Shown here: positions 37,424-48,354 of the stretch, piece after piece
Numbering within the stretch: position 1 is the first letter of the stretch
Layout of the letters: every line of letters starts with the position of its first letter
NCBI RefSeq assembly: GCF_023701945.1
Contig: NZ_JABAEF010000010.1
Span: 1 to 64,000, forward strand
Direction: 5' to 3'
DNA length: 64,000 nt
From: Rhizobium sp. CG5
GTDB lineage: Bacteria; Pseudomonadota; Alphaproteobacteria; Rhizobiales; Rhizobiaceae
Position numbers and translations under genes: made by a program
The notes under the pieces: model-generated
What the model was told of the DNA's origin: nothing
Database searches by the model: none
The model's input: the letters and a program-made list of their open reading frames with translations, nothing else

Positions 37424-38173
37424 ATGAAGATTGTTGTACCCGTGAAGCGCGTCGTCGACTACAACGTCAAGATCCGCGTGAAGCCGGACGGCTCGGGCGT
37501 CGAGCTTGCCAATGTCAAGATGTCGATGAATCCCTTCGACGAAATCTCCGTTGAAGAGGCGCTGCGTCTGAAGGAAGCCGGCAAGGCCTCCGAAGTCGTC
37601 GTGGTCTCCATCGGCCCGGCCAAGGCGGAAGAAACGCTGCGCACCGGACTTGCCATGGGTGCCGACCGCGCCATTCTGGTCGAGACCGACGACATCGTCG
37701 AGCCGCTCGCCGTCGCCAAGATCCTCAAGGGCATTGTCGAAGCTGAAGCACCGGGCCTGGTGATCGTCGGCAAGCAGGCGATCGATGACGACGCCAACCA
37801 GACCGGCCAGATGCTGTCCGCCCTTCTCGGCTGGGCGCAGGGCACCTTCGCCTCCAAGATCGAAATCGGCGATGGCAAGGCGTCCGTCACCCGCGAGGTC
37901 GATGGTGGTCTGCAGACCATCGAAATCAAGCTTCCGGCTGTCGTCACCACCGATCTTCGCCTCAACGAGCCGCGTTACGCCTCGCTGCCGAACATCATGA
38001 AGGCCAAGAAGAAGCCGCTGGACAAGAAGACCCCGGCCGATTTCGGCGTCGACACCACCGCACGCCTCAAGGTCCTGAAGACCGAGGAGCCGAGCGGCCG
38101 CAAGGCTGGCGTCAAGGTCAAGAGCGTCGCCGAGCTGGTCGACAAGCTCAAGAACGAAGCCGGCGTGCTTTAA
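37424..38173 (+). CDS. etfB: Electron transfer flavoprotein, beta subunit
   Basis: 249 residues. Binds AMP and, with EtfA, carries electrons from acyl-CoA dehydrogenases to ETF-ubiquinone oxidoreductase. The start [27 protein letters not shown] (read in parts) and the signature [20 protein letters not shown] near residue 185 are diagnostic of the housekeeping (not FixA) type. Preceded by AAGGAAGG. Followed 27 bases later by etfA. Confidence 0.97.
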   Translation: MKIVVPVKRVVDYNVKIRVKPDGSGVELANVKMSMNPFDEISVEEALRLKEAGKASEVVVVSIGPAKAEETLRTGLAMGADRAILVETDDIVEPLAVAKILKGIVEAEAPGLVIVGKQAIDDDANQTGQMLSALLGWAQGTFASKIEIGDGKASVTREVDGGLQTIEIKLPAVVTTDLRLNEPRYASLPNIMKAKKKPLDKKTPADFGVDTTARLKVLKTEEPSGRKAGVKVKSVAELVDKLKNEAGVL

Positions 38174-38200
38174 TCGGAACGGGATAGGAGAACAAACACA

Positions 38201-39130
38201 ATGGCCATTCTTCTTCTGGCAGAACACGATAACGCAACCCTGTCCGACCAGACCGCCAAGGCCCTGACGGCAGCCACCCAGATTGGTGGCGACGTGACGG
38301 TGCTGGTCGCCGGCTCTAGCGCCAAGGCTGCCGCCGACGAGGCTGCAAAGCTTGCCGGCGTCTCCAAGGTGCTGCTCGCCGACAGCGGCGATCTTGCCAA
38401 CAACCTGGCCGAACCGCTGGCCGCCCTGATCGTCTCGCTGGCGCCCGCCTATGACACGATCATCGCTGCCGCGACCTCCGTCGGCAAGAACGTCATGCCG
38501 CGCGTCGCCGCCCTGCTCGACGTCATGCAGATCTCGGAAATTACCGACGTGGTCTCGGCCGACACTTTCAAGCGCCCGATCTATGCCGGCAACGCCATCC
38601 AGACGGTACAGTCGACGGATGCCAAGAAGGTCATCACCGTGCGCACCGCCTCGTTTGCCGCAGCGGCAAGCGGTGGTTCCGCTTCGGTCGAGACCATATC
38701 GGCCGCGGCCAATCCGGGTCTGTCGACCTTCGTAACCGACGCCCTGTCGTCCTCGGATCGTCCGGAACTGACCTCCGCCAAGATCATCATTTCTGGCGGC
38801 CGTGCGCTGGGTTCTTCGGACAAGTTCAAGGAAGTGATCCTGCCGGTTGCCGACAAGCTCGGTGCCGCCGTCGGCGCCAGCCGCGCTGCCGTCGATGCCG
38901 GCTACGCGCCGAACGACTGGCAGGTCGGCCAGACCGGCAAGGTGGTTGCCCCGCAGCTCTATATTGCGGTCGGCATTTCCGGTGCCATCCAGCATCTCGC
39001 CGGCATGAAGGATAGCAAGGTCATCGTCGCCATCAACAAGGATGAAGAGGCTCCGATCTTCCAGGTCGCCGACTATGGGCTGGTTGGAGATCTGTTTGAG
39101 CTTCTGCCGGAGCTGGAAAAGGCTCTGTAA
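38201..39130 (+). CDS. etfA: Electron transfer flavoprotein, alpha subunit
   Basis: 309 residues. Holds FAD in the C-terminal domain, with [12 protein letters not shown] and [24 protein letters not shown] (read in parts) forming the flavin site. Partner of EtfB. RBS GGAG lies 13 to 10 bases before the ATG. The operon probably includes the 3-hydroxyacyl-CoA dehydrogenase gene 142 bases downstream, although a hairpin lies between. Confidence 0.97.
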   Translation: MAILLLAEHDNATLSDQTAKALTAATQIGGDVTVLVAGSSAKAAADEAAKLAGVSKVLLADSGDLANNLAEPLAALIVSLAPAYDTIIAAATSVGKNVMPRVAALLDVMQISEITDVVSADTFKRPIYAGNAIQTVQSTDAKKVITVRTASFAAAASGGSASVETISAAANPGLSTFVTDALSSSDRPELTSAKIIISGGRALGSSDKFKEVILPVADKLGAAVGASRAAVDAGYAPNDWQVGQTGKVVAPQLYIAVGISGAIQHLAGMKDSKVIVAINKDEEAPIFQVADYGLVGDLFELLPELEKAL

Positions 39131-39190
39131 GCCGGCGATTTCGCACAGGCGAAAAGACTGGAAAAACCGGCGCTGCCGGTCTATCAATTT

Positions 39191-39218
39191 GCCGGGCCCG
39201 CCAGAAGGTGGGTCCGGC
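39191..39218 (+). terminator. Hairpin between etfA and the hydroxyacyl-CoA dehydrogenase gene
   Basis: GCCGGGCCCGCC and GGTGGGTCCGGC pair over 12 positions (two as G-U) around an AGAA loop, followed by ATTT. It could attenuate rather than end transcription. Confidence 0.45.
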
Positions 39219-39272
39219 ATTTCACTGATATGGGCAAGGCAATCCGCCGGATTGCCGTGAAGGAGTGGCGCG

Positions 39273-40154
39273 ATGGGTATGGAAATCACCAATATCGGCG
39301 TTATCGGCGCCGGCCAGATGGGCTGCGGCATCGCTCATGTCAGCGCGCTTTCCGGATACAAGGTCACGATCTACGATCTGGCCAAGGACCGCATTGAGGC
39401 AGGTCTCGCCACCATCAACGGCAACCTGGCCCGCCAGGTCTCCAACGGCAAGATGACCGACGAGGAGCGCAAGGCGACCCTGTCGCGCATCTCCGGCACT
39501 TCCGATATCAATGACATGGCGCCGATGGATCTGGTCATAGAGGCGGCGACCGAAGACGAAACCGTCAAGCGCAAGATTTTCGCCCAGCTCTGCCCGGTCC
39601 TGAAGCCGGAGGCGCTGCTGGCCACCAACACGTCCTCCCTGTCGATCACCCGTCTGGCTTCGGCCACCGACCGCCCCGAACGTTTCATGGGCATCCACTT
39701 TATGAACCCGGTGCCGGTGATGAAGCTGGTCGAACTGGTGCGCGGCATCGCCACCGGCGAAAAGACCTTTGAAACCGCCAAGACTTTCGTCCGCTCGCTC
39801 GACAAGACCATTACGGTTGCCGAAGACTTCCCGGCCTTCATCGTCAACCGCATCCTGCTGCCGATGATCAATGAAGCGATCTATACGCTTTATGAAGGCG
39901 TCGGCTCGGTCGAGGCCATCGATACCGCCATGCGGCTGGGCGCCAACCATCCGATGGGACCGCTGCAGCTCGCCGATTTCATCGGCCTCGACACCTGCCT
40001 GTCGATCATGCAGGTCCTGCATGACGGGCTGTCCGACAGCAAATACCGCCCCTGTCCACTGCTGGTGAAATATGTCGAAGCCGGCTGGCTCGGCCGCAAG
40101 GCAGGCCGCGGCTTCTACGATTATCGCGGCGACGTACCGGTCCCGACCCGGTAA
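39273..40154 (+). CDS. 3-hydroxybutyryl-CoA / 3-hydroxyacyl-CoA dehydrogenase
   Basis: A 293-residue NAD-dependent enzyme oxidising L-3-hydroxyacyl-CoA. The Rossmann motif GVIGAGQMGCGI is at about 9-20. The catalytic His segment MGIHFMNPVPVMKLVE is near residue 140, and the C-terminal dimerisation domain ends in GRKAGRGFYDY. The stand-alone form (no crotonase fusion) is typical of PHB-cycle or short-chain beta-oxidation HbdA. Start at ATG 39273, with AAGGAG 12 bases upstream. ATG 39279 is an alternative. Confidence 0.93.
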   Translation: MGMEITNIGVIGAGQMGCGIAHVSALSGYKVTIYDLAKDRIEAGLATINGNLARQVSNGKMTDEERKATLSRISGTSDINDMAPMDLVIEAATEDETVKRKIFAQLCPVLKPEALLATNTSSLSITRLASATDRPERFMGIHFMNPVPVMKLVELVRGIATGEKTFETAKTFVRSLDKTITVAEDFPAFIVNRILLPMINEAIYTLYEGVGSVEAIDTAMRLGANHPMGPLQLADFIGLDTCLSIMQVLHDGLSDSKYRPCPLLVKYVEAGWLGRKAGRGFYDYRGDVPVPTR

Positions 40155-40206
40155 CCACGGCCGGCTCGAAAGCCAGCCGCCGCTTGAACCGCCGCACCGA
40201 TCCGGA

Positions 40207-41703
40207 TCAATGCCCGAGCGGCGCGTCCAGCAGGTCAGGTTTCTGATGGGTGCCCAGCCGGTCGACGATCGTCTGGCTGGCCGCATTGAAGCCGATCAGT
40301 TCCACATCGGCCCCGCCGCGCCTGAATTTCAGCACGACCATGTCGAGTGCCGCCACGCTGGAGATATCCCAGATATGGGCGCGGCTGAGGTCGATGACGA
40401 TCTTTTCCGGCGCCATGGCATAGTCGAAAGCTGCGTTGAAATCCTCGACGGAGGCAAAGAACAGCTGGCCCGTCACCCGGTAGGTGCCAGTGCGCCCATC
40501 GGCCGAGCGTTCTGACGTCACCTCGAAGATCTGCGCAATCTTCCAGGCAAAGAAGATGCCCGACAGCAGCACGCCGACCAGAACACCGATCGCCAGGTTG
40601 TGGGTTGTCACCACGGTGATCACCGTTGCCAGCATGACGATCGACGACGACTGCGGGTGATACTTCAGGTTGACGATCGATTTCCAGCTGAATGTGCCCA
40701 CCGACACCATGATCATGATCGCCACCAGCGCCGGCATCGGAATGAGGCTGACCCAGTCGCCGAGCACCACGCAGAGGATCAGCAGGAAGATACCGGCGCA
40801 GAACGTCGAGAGCCGGCCGCGGCCGCCGGTCTTCACGTTGATCATCGACTGGCCGATCATCGCGCAACCCGCCATGCCGCCGATGAACCCGGTTGCCGTA
40901 TTGGCAATACCCTGTCCGATGCACTCCTGATGGCGGCTGCTCGGCGTATCGGTCAGTTCATCGACCAGTTGCGCCGTCATCAGTGATTCCAGCAGGCCGA
41001 CGATCGCAACCGCCACCGAATAGGGCAGCACGATCCACAGCGTCTCCAGCGTCAGCGGCACCATCGGCAGATGGAAGGTCGGAAAGGTGGACGGCAGTTC
41101 GCCCATGTCGCCGACCGTGCGCACATCGAACCCGAAATAGAGCGACACGGCCGTCAGCACGACGATGCCCACCAGCGGCGATGGCACCGCCTTGGTGATC
41201 AGCGGCAGCAGGTAGATGATGCCAAGCGCCGCAGCGACCAGGACATAGGTAACCGGGGTCACGCCGGTCAGTTCCGGCAGTTGCGCCATGAAGATCAGGA
41301 TGGCGAGCGCATTGACGAAACCGGTCATCACCGATTTCGAGACGAAGCGCATCACCATCCCGAGCTTCAGGAAACCGGCACAGATCTGCAACAGACCGGC
41401 CAGAACGGTTGCCGCCAGCAGATATTCCAGCCCATGATCCTTGACCAGCGGCGTCATCAGCACGGCGGTGGCAGCCGTTGCCGCCGAAATCATGCCGGCA
41501 CGCCCACCGACAAAGGCGATGATCACGGCGATCGAGAAGGAGGCAAACAGGCCGACCTTCGGATCGACGCCGGCGATGATCGAGAAGGCGATCGCTTCCG
41601 GGATAAGGGCCAGGGCGACGAGAAGGCCTGACAACAGGTCGGAACGGACATTGCCGAACCATTCCTGGCGATACCGGGTGAGGTTGAACGTCGAAATTGT
41701 CAT
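40207..41703 (-). CDS. SulP family inorganic anion transporter with STAS domain
   Basis: 498 residues. About 10-12 membrane helices with the SulP signature [19 protein letters not shown] near residues 20-38, then a cytoplasmic STAS domain at about 400-490 ([25 protein letters not shown]). May transport sulfate, bicarbonate or dicarboxylates. Sequence alone does not decide. ATG 41703 ([15 protein letters not shown]) is chosen. ATG 41751 adds 16 residues that look unlike the family. Convergent with the dehydrogenase gene. Confidence 0.9.
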   Translation of the reverse strand: MTISTFNLTRYRQEWFGNVRSDLLSGLLVALALIPEAIAFSIIAGVDPKVGLFASFSIAVIIAFVGGRAGMISAATAATAVLMTPLVKDHGLEYLLAATVLAGLLQICAGFLKLGMVMRFVSKSVMTGFVNALAILIFMAQLPELTGVTPVTYVLVAAALGIIYLLPLITKAVPSPLVGIVVLTAVSLYFGFDVRTVGDMGELPSTFPTFHLPMVPLTLETLWIVLPYSVAVAIVGLLESLMTAQLVDELTDTPSSRHQECIGQGIANTATGFIGGMAGCAMIGQSMINVKTGGRGRLSTFCAGIFLLILCVVLGDWVSLIPMPALVAIMIMVSVGTFSWKSIVNLKYHPQSSSIVMLATVITVVTTHNLAIGVLVGVLLSGIFFAWKIAQIFEVTSERSADGRTGTYRVTGQLFFASVEDFNAAFDYAMAPEKIVIDLSRAHIWDISSVAALDMVVLKFRRGGADVELIGFNAASQTIVDRLGTHQKPDLLDAPLGH

Positions 41704-41906
41704 GAAATATCCCGCAATACGGAAGAGGCCGGCCGAAACGGTACCGGACATCTGTCTTCGTGAAATGAGGGTTGTCCGGCGGATCGGCGGCCGGAAGAGC
41801 CACCCGGATTTTCACCGGGTCCTTGTGGATGCCCTGTCTCTTAGCCTTGGTTTTGCCTTATGGCAAGTTGCACGCCGCACAAAGGCCCATTCGGCGTGCG
41901 GTAGGT

Positions 41907-42569
41907 TCAAGGGGCAATTGCCGCGGTGATCAGCGCCTTGGCCTCCGGGCTGTCCCAGGCCGCCGGCCCGTTCATCGCCCCCAGCAGACAGCCTTTTTCG
42001 TCGACCAGCAGCGTTGCCGGCAGGCCGAAGGCCAGGCCCTGCTTCTTCATCGTGTTGAAGACGCCCATGCTGGCGTCGCGATAATAGCCCAGTTTATCCA
42101 CCCCGGTCTCGCTGAGGAACGCCTTCGGCTTCTCGTCGTCGCCGGTGTCGATATTGACGGCCACCACCTCGAATTTGTCGCTGCCAAGCGCTGCCTGCAG
42201 AGCGTTCAGCGCCGGCATTTCCTCGCGGCACGGCACGCACCAGGTGGCCCAGAGATTGAGCAGCACGGTCCGGCCGGCAAAGCTGTCGATGGTCTGGTCG
42301 ATGCCACCGGCATTCTTGAAGGACAGACCGTCCAGTTTGCGTGGCGTTTGCGCTGCCACCATCGCCGCCACGTGCCCCTTCATCAGCGGGTTCAGGCTCG
42401 CCTGACGCGCCGTTGCACCCTCGCATTGGGCAGCATCGGCCGTGGCGACGCCATTGCCAGACCCGGTCTCCCTGACGTATACCGCCACCGCGCCGGCAAG
42501 GATGCCGGCCATCGCCGCAATTACAATCAGCTTGACGGAAGGCAGCCCGAGGGGTTTCTTTTCTGTCAT
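41907..42569 (-). CDS. tlpA: TlpA-like membrane-anchored thioredoxin
   Basis: 220 residues. N-terminal membrane anchor at about 12-32, then a periplasmic thioredoxin fold with redox motif WCVPC (Cys111, Cys114) and the cis-Pro segment [12 protein letters not shown]. In Bradyrhizobium TlpA reduces periplasmic cysteines for cytochrome aa3 assembly. A further Cys49 in the anchor-proximal region matches rhizobial TlpA. ATG at 42569 has GGAG six bases upstream. It starts only 24 bases from divergent argH. Confidence 0.93.
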   Translation of the reverse strand: MTEKKPLGLPSVKLIVIAAMAGILAGAVAVYVRETGSGNGVATADAAQCEGATARQASLNPLMKGHVAAMVAAQTPRKLDGLSFKNAGGIDQTIDSFAGRTVLLNLWATWCVPCREEMPALNALQAALGSDKFEVVAVNIDTGDDEKPKAFLSETGVDKLGYYRDASMGVFNTMKKQGLAFGLPATLLVDEKGCLLGAMNGPAAWDSPEAKALITAAIAP

Positions 42570-42593
42570 GTCAGTCTCCAGGATAGGCATCGC

Positions 42594-43997
42594 ATGGCCG
42601 AGAACACGAAGGACCAGGACACCTCCAATAAGATGTGGGGCGGCCGTTTCGCGTCCGGTCCCGCGGCCATCATGGAGGAGATAAATGCCTCGATCGGTTT
42701 CGACAAGAAGCTTTACGCCCAGGACATCCGCGGCTCTTTGGCCCATGCAGCCATGTTGGCTCATCAAGGCATTATTTCGGCGGAAGACAAAGACAAAATC
42801 GCGGGCGGCCTGAACACGATTCTGTCAGAGATCGAAGCCGGCACGTTCCAGTTTTCCCGGCAGCTCGAAGACATCCATATGAACATCGAGGCGCGGCTGG
42901 CGACCCTGATCGGTCCCGCCGCCGGACGCCTGCACACGGCCCGTTCGCGCAACGACCAGGTGGCGCTCGACTTCCGCCTCTGGGTCAAGGAAGAGCTGCA
43001 GCGCACGGAAACCGCTCTGAGCGGCCTGATCGCCGCCTTCCTCGACCGCGCCGAAGAACATGCCGACAGCGTCATGCCGGGCTTCACCCATCTGCAGACC
43101 GCCCAGCCCGTCACCTTCGGCCACCATTGCATGGCCTATGTCGAAATGTTCGGCCGCGACCGTCAGCGCGTGCGCCATGCCATCGAACACATGGACGAGT
43201 CGCCGATCGGCGCGGCAGCACTGGCCGGCACCGGTTTCCCGATCGATCGCCACATGACGGCCAAGGCGCTCGGCTTCCGCGAGCCGACCCGCAATTCGAT
43301 CGACACGGTCTCGGATCGGGATTTCGCGCTGGAATTCCTGTCGATCGCCTCGATTGCCGCCGTCCACCTGTCGCGGCTCGCCGAAGAGATCGTCATCTGG
43401 TCGACGCCGCAATTCGGCTTCATCCGTCTGTCGGACGCCTTTTCGACCGGCTCGTCGATCATGCCGCAGAAGAAGAACCCGGATGCGGCCGAACTGGTGC
43501 GCGCCAAGACCGGCCGCATCAACGGCTCGCTGATCGCCCTTCTGACCGTAATGAAGGGCCTGCCGCTCGCCTACTCCAAGGACATGCAGGAAGACAAGGA
43601 ACAGGTCTTCGACGCTGCCGAAAGCCTGGAACTGGCTGTTGCCGCCATGACCGGCATGGTGCGCGACATGGTGATCCGCACCGACCGCATGAAGGCCGCC
43701 GCCGGCTCCGGCTATTCGACCGCGACGGATCTCGCCGACTGGCTGGTGCGCGAAGCGGGTCTTCCGTTCCGCGATGCCCATCATGCCACCGGCAAGGCAG
43801 TCGCATTGGCCGAAGAAAAGGGTTGCGAACTGGCTGAACTGTCGCTGTCCGACCTGCAGGCCATCAACCCAGCGATTACCGACGAAATCTTCGGCGTGTT
43901 GACAGTCGAGGCCTCGGTTGCCAGCCGCAAGAGCTATGGCGGCACGGCGCCGGCCGAGGTCCGCAAGCAGATCGCCTGGTGGCGCTCGCGCAACTGA
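42594..43997 (+). CDS. argH: Argininosuccinate lyase
   Basis: 467 residues. Splits argininosuccinate to arginine and fumarate. The fumarase/aspartase-superfamily signature [11 protein letters not shown] is near residue 285. [14 protein letters not shown] and the [10 protein letters not shown] loop carry active-site residues. ATG at 42594 gives [19 protein letters not shown] (family start). First gene of argH-lptM-lysA-TIGR02302. Confidence 0.97.
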   Translation: MAENTKDQDTSNKMWGGRFASGPAAIMEEINASIGFDKKLYAQDIRGSLAHAAMLAHQGIISAEDKDKIAGGLNTILSEIEAGTFQFSRQLEDIHMNIEARLATLIGPAAGRLHTARSRNDQVALDFRLWVKEELQRTETALSGLIAAFLDRAEEHADSVMPGFTHLQTAQPVTFGHHCMAYVEMFGRDRQRVRHAIEHMDESPIGAAALAGTGFPIDRHMTAKALGFREPTRNSIDTVSDRDFALEFLSIASIAAVHLSRLAEEIVIWSTPQFGFIRLSDAFSTGSSIMPQKKNPDAAELVRAKTGRINGSLIALLTVMKGLPLAYSKDMQEDKEQVFDAAESLELAVAAMTGMVRDMVIRTDRMKAAAGSGYSTATDLADWLVREAGLPFRDAHHATGKAVALAEEKGCELAELSLSDLQAINPAITDEIFGVLTVEASVASRKSYGGTAPAEVRKQIAWWRSRN

Positions 43998-44091
43998 TAA
44001 CACCAGGCTTGCCATCCATCACAAGAATGAGGGTGCACAAGGCTTCGGTTTTTCGCTACAGGCTTAGAACAACGGTTTTCAAGTGGACGCC

Positions 44092-44283
44092 ATGATGCAG
44101 ACATCGCTTCGACGCATGACAATTGCCGCCGCCATTCTGGCCGCCGCTTCCATCGCGCTGACCGGCTGCGGCCGCAAGGGGGACCTCGATCCGCCGAGCA
44201 CGCCCGTCGACAAACAGAACAAGCTGAACAGCAAGACACCGCCGGTGCCCGAAAAGCCGTTCCTACTCGACCCACTCCTGTAA
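44092..44283 (+). CDS. lptM: LptM/YifL-type small lipoprotein
   Basis: 63 residues. The lipoprotein signal ends in LTGC, so the mature protein begins at Cys lipidated by Lgt, followed by GRKGDLDPP, the hallmark of LptM (YifL), which mimics LPS to help oxidative maturation of LptD. The rest is Pro/Lys-rich. ATG at 44092 is used, with ATG 44095 and GTG 44083 as alternatives. Between argH and lysA, 12 bases upstream of lysA, the usual position in Proteobacteria. Confidence 0.9.
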   Translation: MMQTSLRRMTIAAAILAAASIALTGCGRKGDLDPPSTPVDKQNKLNSKTPPVPEKPFLLDPLL

Positions 44284-44295
44284 CAGGCCTTTTCC

Positions 44296-45564
44296 GTGAA
44301 CCACTTCGATTTCCGTGACGGCGTGCTGCATGCCGAGAACGTGTCCATTCCTGAGATCGCCCGGGCGGTCGGAACACCGTTCTACTGCTATTCGACCGCC
44401 ACGCTTGAGCGCCATTTCAAGGTTTTCTCCAAGGCCTTCGATGGCATCGACGCCATGGTCTGCTATGCCATGAAGGCCAATTCCAACCAGGCGGTCCTGA
44501 AGACCCTGGCTCGCCTCGGCGCCGGCGTCGACGTTGTCTCCGAAGGCGAATTGCGCCGGGCTCTGGCCGCCGGCATTCCGGCAAGCCGCATCATGTTTTC
44601 CGGCGTCGGCAAGACCGTGCAGGAAATGGATCTGGCGCTGGAGGTCGGCATCTACTGCTTCAACGTCGAATCCGAGCCGGAACTGGAAGTGCTGAACCAG
44701 CGGGCGCTGAAGGCCGGCAAGGTCGCCCATGTCTCGTTCCGCGTCAATCCGGACGTCGATGCCAAGACCCATGCCAAGATCTCGACCGGCAAGAAGGAAA
44801 ACAAGTTCGGCATTTCCTTCGAGCGTGCCCGCCCGACCTATGCCCGCGCCGCGACGCTGGACGGCATCCAGGTCACCGGCATCGACATGCATATCGGCAG
44901 CCAGATCACCGAGTTGCAGCCCTTCCAGGACGCGTTCAAGCTGCTGCGCGAACTGGTCTCGACCCTGCGCGCCGACGGCCACACTATCGATCACGTCGAT
45001 GTCGGCGGTGGCCTTGGCATTCCCTACAAGGACGACAACAACCCGCCGCCGGAACCGGACGCCTATGCGGCCATCGTCAAGAACGAGTTGAGCGCGCTGA
45101 ACTGCAAGATCATCACCGAGCCGGGCCGCCTGATCGTCGGCAATGCCGGCATCCTGGTCACCGAAGTGATCTACGTGAAGGATGGCGGCGACAAGACCTT
45201 CGTCATCGTCGATGCGGCGATGAACGACCTCATTCGTCCGACCCTCTACGAGGCCTTCCATGAAGTGCGGCCGGTGACGCTGTCGGCGTCGAGCGCGCCG
45301 CGTATCCGCGCCGATGTCGTCGGCCCGGTCTGCGAGACGGGCGACTATCTGGCGCTCGACCGGGAAATGGTCATGCCGAGAGCCGGCGACCTGCTGGCGG
45401 TCGGCTCGGCCGGTGCCTATGGCGCCGTGCAGGCCGGAACCTACAACAGCCGGCGGCTGATCCCGGAAGTGCTGGTCAAGGACGATGAATTCCACGTCAT
45501 CCGGCCCCGGCCGAGCTATGAGGATCTCATCGCGCTCGATTCCGTGCCGGCCTGGCTGGACTGA
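44296..45564 (+). CDS. lysA: Diaminopimelate decarboxylase
   Basis: 422 residues. PLP enzyme of fold III making lysine from meso-diaminopimelate. The PLP lysine is Lys60 in CYAMKANSN. Substrate residues lie in HIGSQI and GGGLGIPY, and CETGDYLALDR near the C-terminus is the partner-subunit site. GTG start at 44296, eight bases after ACAGG. Confidence 0.97.
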   Translation: MNHFDFRDGVLHAENVSIPEIARAVGTPFYCYSTATLERHFKVFSKAFDGIDAMVCYAMKANSNQAVLKTLARLGAGVDVVSEGELRRALAAGIPASRIMFSGVGKTVQEMDLALEVGIYCFNVESEPELEVLNQRALKAGKVAHVSFRVNPDVDAKTHAKISTGKKENKFGISFERARPTYARAATLDGIQVTGIDMHIGSQITELQPFQDAFKLLRELVSTLRADGHTIDHVDVGGGLGIPYKDDNNPPPEPDAYAAIVKNELSALNCKIITEPGRLIVGNAGILVTEVIYVKDGGDKTFVIVDAAMNDLIRPTLYEAFHEVRPVTLSASSAPRIRADVVGPVCETGDYLALDREMVMPRAGDLLAVGSAGAYGAVQAGTYNSRRLIPEVLVKDDEFHVIRPRPSYEDLIALDSVPAWLD

Positions 45565-45720
45565 TTGCCGTTCACAATTTGGCGAACTGGGTCGAAAAAT
45601 GGTGACAAGGGGCTGAGTGCCCTCGTCTTCGCCACAAACAGTGTTATCCTTTGTCGATCGCTGTGCTTCGTTATCATCATTGGTGATTGTCGCGCCTGCC
45701 ATGAACGGGAGACCTGACGA

Positions 45721-48336
45721 ATGAATGCTCCTGACCAGGGAAGCAGGAAGGGCGCCTTCCGAACCGATCCAAAGCTGGCCCGGCGCGTCGCGGTGAAGCG
45801 TTTTCTGGCCCGGCTCGTGCTGTTCGCCGAGCGGCTGACGCCGCTGTTCCTGCCACCCTTGTCGATTGCCGCCGTCTTCGTCTCCCTCGCCTGGTTCGGC
45901 GTCTTCCGCCAATTGCCCGATCTGGTGCGCTGGGCGCTGGTCTTCGCCCTCACCTTCGGCTTCATCGCCTCCTTCCTGCCGTTCCTGCGACTGCGCTGGC
46001 CGGCGCCGGCCGAGGCCGACCGACTGCTTGAGGCGCGCAATCATCTGCCCCATCAGCCGGTTGCCGTGCAGGAAGACGAACCGGCCTTCGACACGCCCTT
46101 TGCCCGTGCCCTCTGGCAGGAGCATCAAAGGCGCATGGCGGAAAAGATCGCCGCGCTGGATGCCGGCCTGCCGCGGCCGGATATCGCCCGGTTCGACCGC
46201 CATGGTCTGCGCGCCCTGCCCGCTCTTCTTCTGGTGACGGCCTTTGCATTCTCCGGCTCGAACGGCGCCGGAGATCTTGCCGATGCCTTCCGCAGCAAGG
46301 CGCTGACCAGCACCGGCCCGGACCTGCGCATCGATGCCTGGATCACGCCGCCGCCCTATACCGGCCGCGCCCCTGTTTTCCTGACCGGCCGCAATGCCGA
46401 CGCCGCCGCAGCCGTCAGTGTGCCGCAGTTTTCCGCAATGACCATCCGCATGACCGGCGGCAATGGCGACGAACCGGCGCTGTTTCGCAAGGCCGAGAGT
46501 GATGCGGTGGAAGAGGTTGCCGTTGCGGCGCCGGCGCAACCGGTCGGCACCAAAGCCGCGACGGACACGGCTGCACCCACAGCGACTGATCCGCTCAAGG
46601 CGCGCACCCATGAAATGAAGCTGGCCGAAAGCGGCGCCCTGTCGATCGGCAGCCAGGTGTGGCAAATCGACGTGATTGCCGACAAGGCGCCGGAAATTTC
46701 CTTCGATGGCACGCCGAAGCGCAGTGCCAATGGTGCGCTGGAAATCGGCTTTGCCGCCAAGGACGATTACGGCCTGCAGGAGGCGCGCGCCGAGATCGAA
46801 CCGCTCGACATGCCCGCAGATGCCACGCCGCTCTATCCGCTGCCGGAATACAAGCTCGACCTGCCGCGCCACAATGCCCGCGAAATCAAGGGTGTCTCGA
46901 GCCGCAACCTGACGGAACACCCGCTGTCCGGCAAGAAGGTCCGCATCACGCTGGTGGCCCGCGACGGGGCGGGCCAGGAGGGGCGAAGCCAGCCCCATGA
47001 GATGGTCCTGCCGGCGCGCGGCTTCGTCGAACCGCTGGCCGCGGCCCTGGCCGAAGAGCGGCAGGTGTTCACGCTGGATACCCGCGCCATGGGACGCGCG
47101 GTGGCGCTCAACGAGGCCCTGACCTTGCGGGCCGACGAGACCATCCCCAATCTGACCCATTACATCATGATCGAATCGGCGCTGGCCCGCATGAAGCTCG
47201 CTCGCACCACCGACGAACTCAAGGACACGTCCAATCATCTCTGGGAGATTGCCCTTGGCATCGACGATGGCGATGTGTCGCTGGCCGAGCGCAAGCTGCG
47301 GGATGCCCAGCAGCGCCTGGCCGATGCGCTGGAACGCAATGCACCGGACGAGGAAATCAAGAAGCTGATGGACGAGCTGCGGGCCGCCATGCAGGAGTTC
47401 ATGCAGGCCATGGCCGAGCGCCAGCAGCAGAATGGCGCCCAGCCGCAGCAGAACGAGACGGCGCAGAACACCCTGCGCCAGCAGGATCTGGAGAACATGA
47501 TGGACCAGATCGAGAATCTGGCCCGCTCCGGCAACAAGGATGCCGCGCGCGAAATGCTCTCCGAGCTGCAGCGCATGATGAACAACCTGCAGGCCGGCCG
47601 GCCCCAGCGCGGCAACCAGCAGGAAAACAGCCAGATGCGTCAGCAGGTCGACAAGCTCGGCGAGCTGATGCAGGAGCAGCAGAAGCTGATGGAGGAGACC
47701 TTCAAGCTCGACCAGGCGCTGAAGGACCGCATGCAGCGCGGCGATCCGGGCGACGGCGAAGATGGCGAGTTTCTCGACCGCCCGCCGCAGGCCGATGGTC
47801 AGCAGCCATCGCCCACCGACCAGATGACCGCCGAGCAGCTGCGCGAAGCGCTGAAGCAATTGCGCGAGCAGCAGCAGGGCCTCGGCCAGAAACTGCAGGA
47901 CCTGCAGAAAGGTCTGGCCGAGCTTGGCATCAAGCCGGGCGATAATTTCGGGAAGGCAGAGCAGGAGATGCAAGGCGCCGGCGAAGCGCTCGGCAAGGGC
48001 CAGGGAAGCCGCGCCGTGGAGGGCCAGGGCAAGGCGCTGGAAGCCTTGCGCCAGGGTGCGCGCGACATGATGGGCCAGATGATGCAGGCCATGCAGGGCC
48101 AGCAGGGGCAGGGTCAAGGACAGGGCATGTCGCAGGGCAACCAGACCGGCCGCGATCCGCTCGGTCGGCCGCGGTCTTCGTCAGGTCCGGATTTCGGCGA
48201 AAGGGTCAAGGTGCCCGACGAGATCGACGTGCAGCGGGCCCGCGAAATCCTCGAAGCCATCCGCGAGAAGCTCGGCGACAATGCCGGCCCGGAACTGGAG
48301 CGGCGTTATCTGGAACGCCTGCTCGATATCAGGTGA
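45721..48336 (+). CDS. TIGR02302/DUF4175 family membrane protein
   Basis: 871 residues, an alphaproteobacterial family of unknown function. Three membrane helices lie in the first 180 residues (about 38-60, 62-84, 160-178). A periplasmic beta-rich region at about 200-420 has DLRIDAWITPPPYTGRAPVFL (read in parts), and the C-terminal 400 residues are a Gln/Glu/Met-rich coiled-coil, ending in a Gly/Gln repeat (QGQQGQGQGQG) and the conserved REILEAIREKLGD. It follows lysA by 156 bases and probably has its own promoter. A role in cell envelope is inferred from topology and neighbours. Confidence 0.88.
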   Translation: MNAPDQGSRKGAFRTDPKLARRVAVKRFLARLVLFAERLTPLFLPPLSIAAVFVSLAWFGVFRQLPDLVRWALVFALTFGFIASFLPFLRLRWPAPAEADRLLEARNHLPHQPVAVQEDEPAFDTPFARALWQEHQRRMAEKIAALDAGLPRPDIARFDRHGLRALPALLLVTAFAFSGSNGAGDLADAFRSKALTSTGPDLRIDAWITPPPYTGRAPVFLTGRNADAAAAVSVPQFSAMTIRMTGGNGDEPALFRKAESDAVEEVAVAAPAQPVGTKAATDTAAPTATDPLKARTHEMKLAESGALSIGSQVWQIDVIADKAPEISFDGTPKRSANGALEIGFAAKDDYGLQEARAEIEPLDMPADATPLYPLPEYKLDLPRHNAREIKGVSSRNLTEHPLSGKKVRITLVARDGAGQEGRSQPHEMVLPARGFVEPLAAALAEERQVFTLDTRAMGRAVALNEALTLRADETIPNLTHYIMIESALARMKLARTTDELKDTSNHLWEIALGIDDGDVSLAERKLRDAQQRLADALERNAPDEEIKKLMDELRAAMQEFMQAMAERQQQNGAQPQQNETAQNTLRQQDLENMMDQIENLARSGNKDAAREMLSELQRMMNNLQAGRPQRGNQQENSQMRQQVDKLGELMQEQQKLMEETFKLDQALKDRMQRGDPGDGEDGEFLDRPPQADGQQPSPTDQMTAEQLREALKQLREQQQGLGQKLQDLQKGLAELGIKPGDNFGKAEQEMQGAGEALGKGQGSRAVEGQGKALEALRQGARDMMGQMMQAMQGQQGQGQGQGMSQGNQTGRDPLGRPRSSSGPDFGERVKVPDEIDVQRAREILEAIREKLGDNAGPELERRYLERLLDIR

Positions 48337-48354
48337 TAGTCGGGAGAAACCCGC

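Noticed and set aside
44263..48117. Open frame of 1,284 codons antisense to the TIGR02302 gene
   Set aside because: Leu/His-rich low-complexity translation. The sense strand encodes a coherent family protein with clear start and membrane helices.
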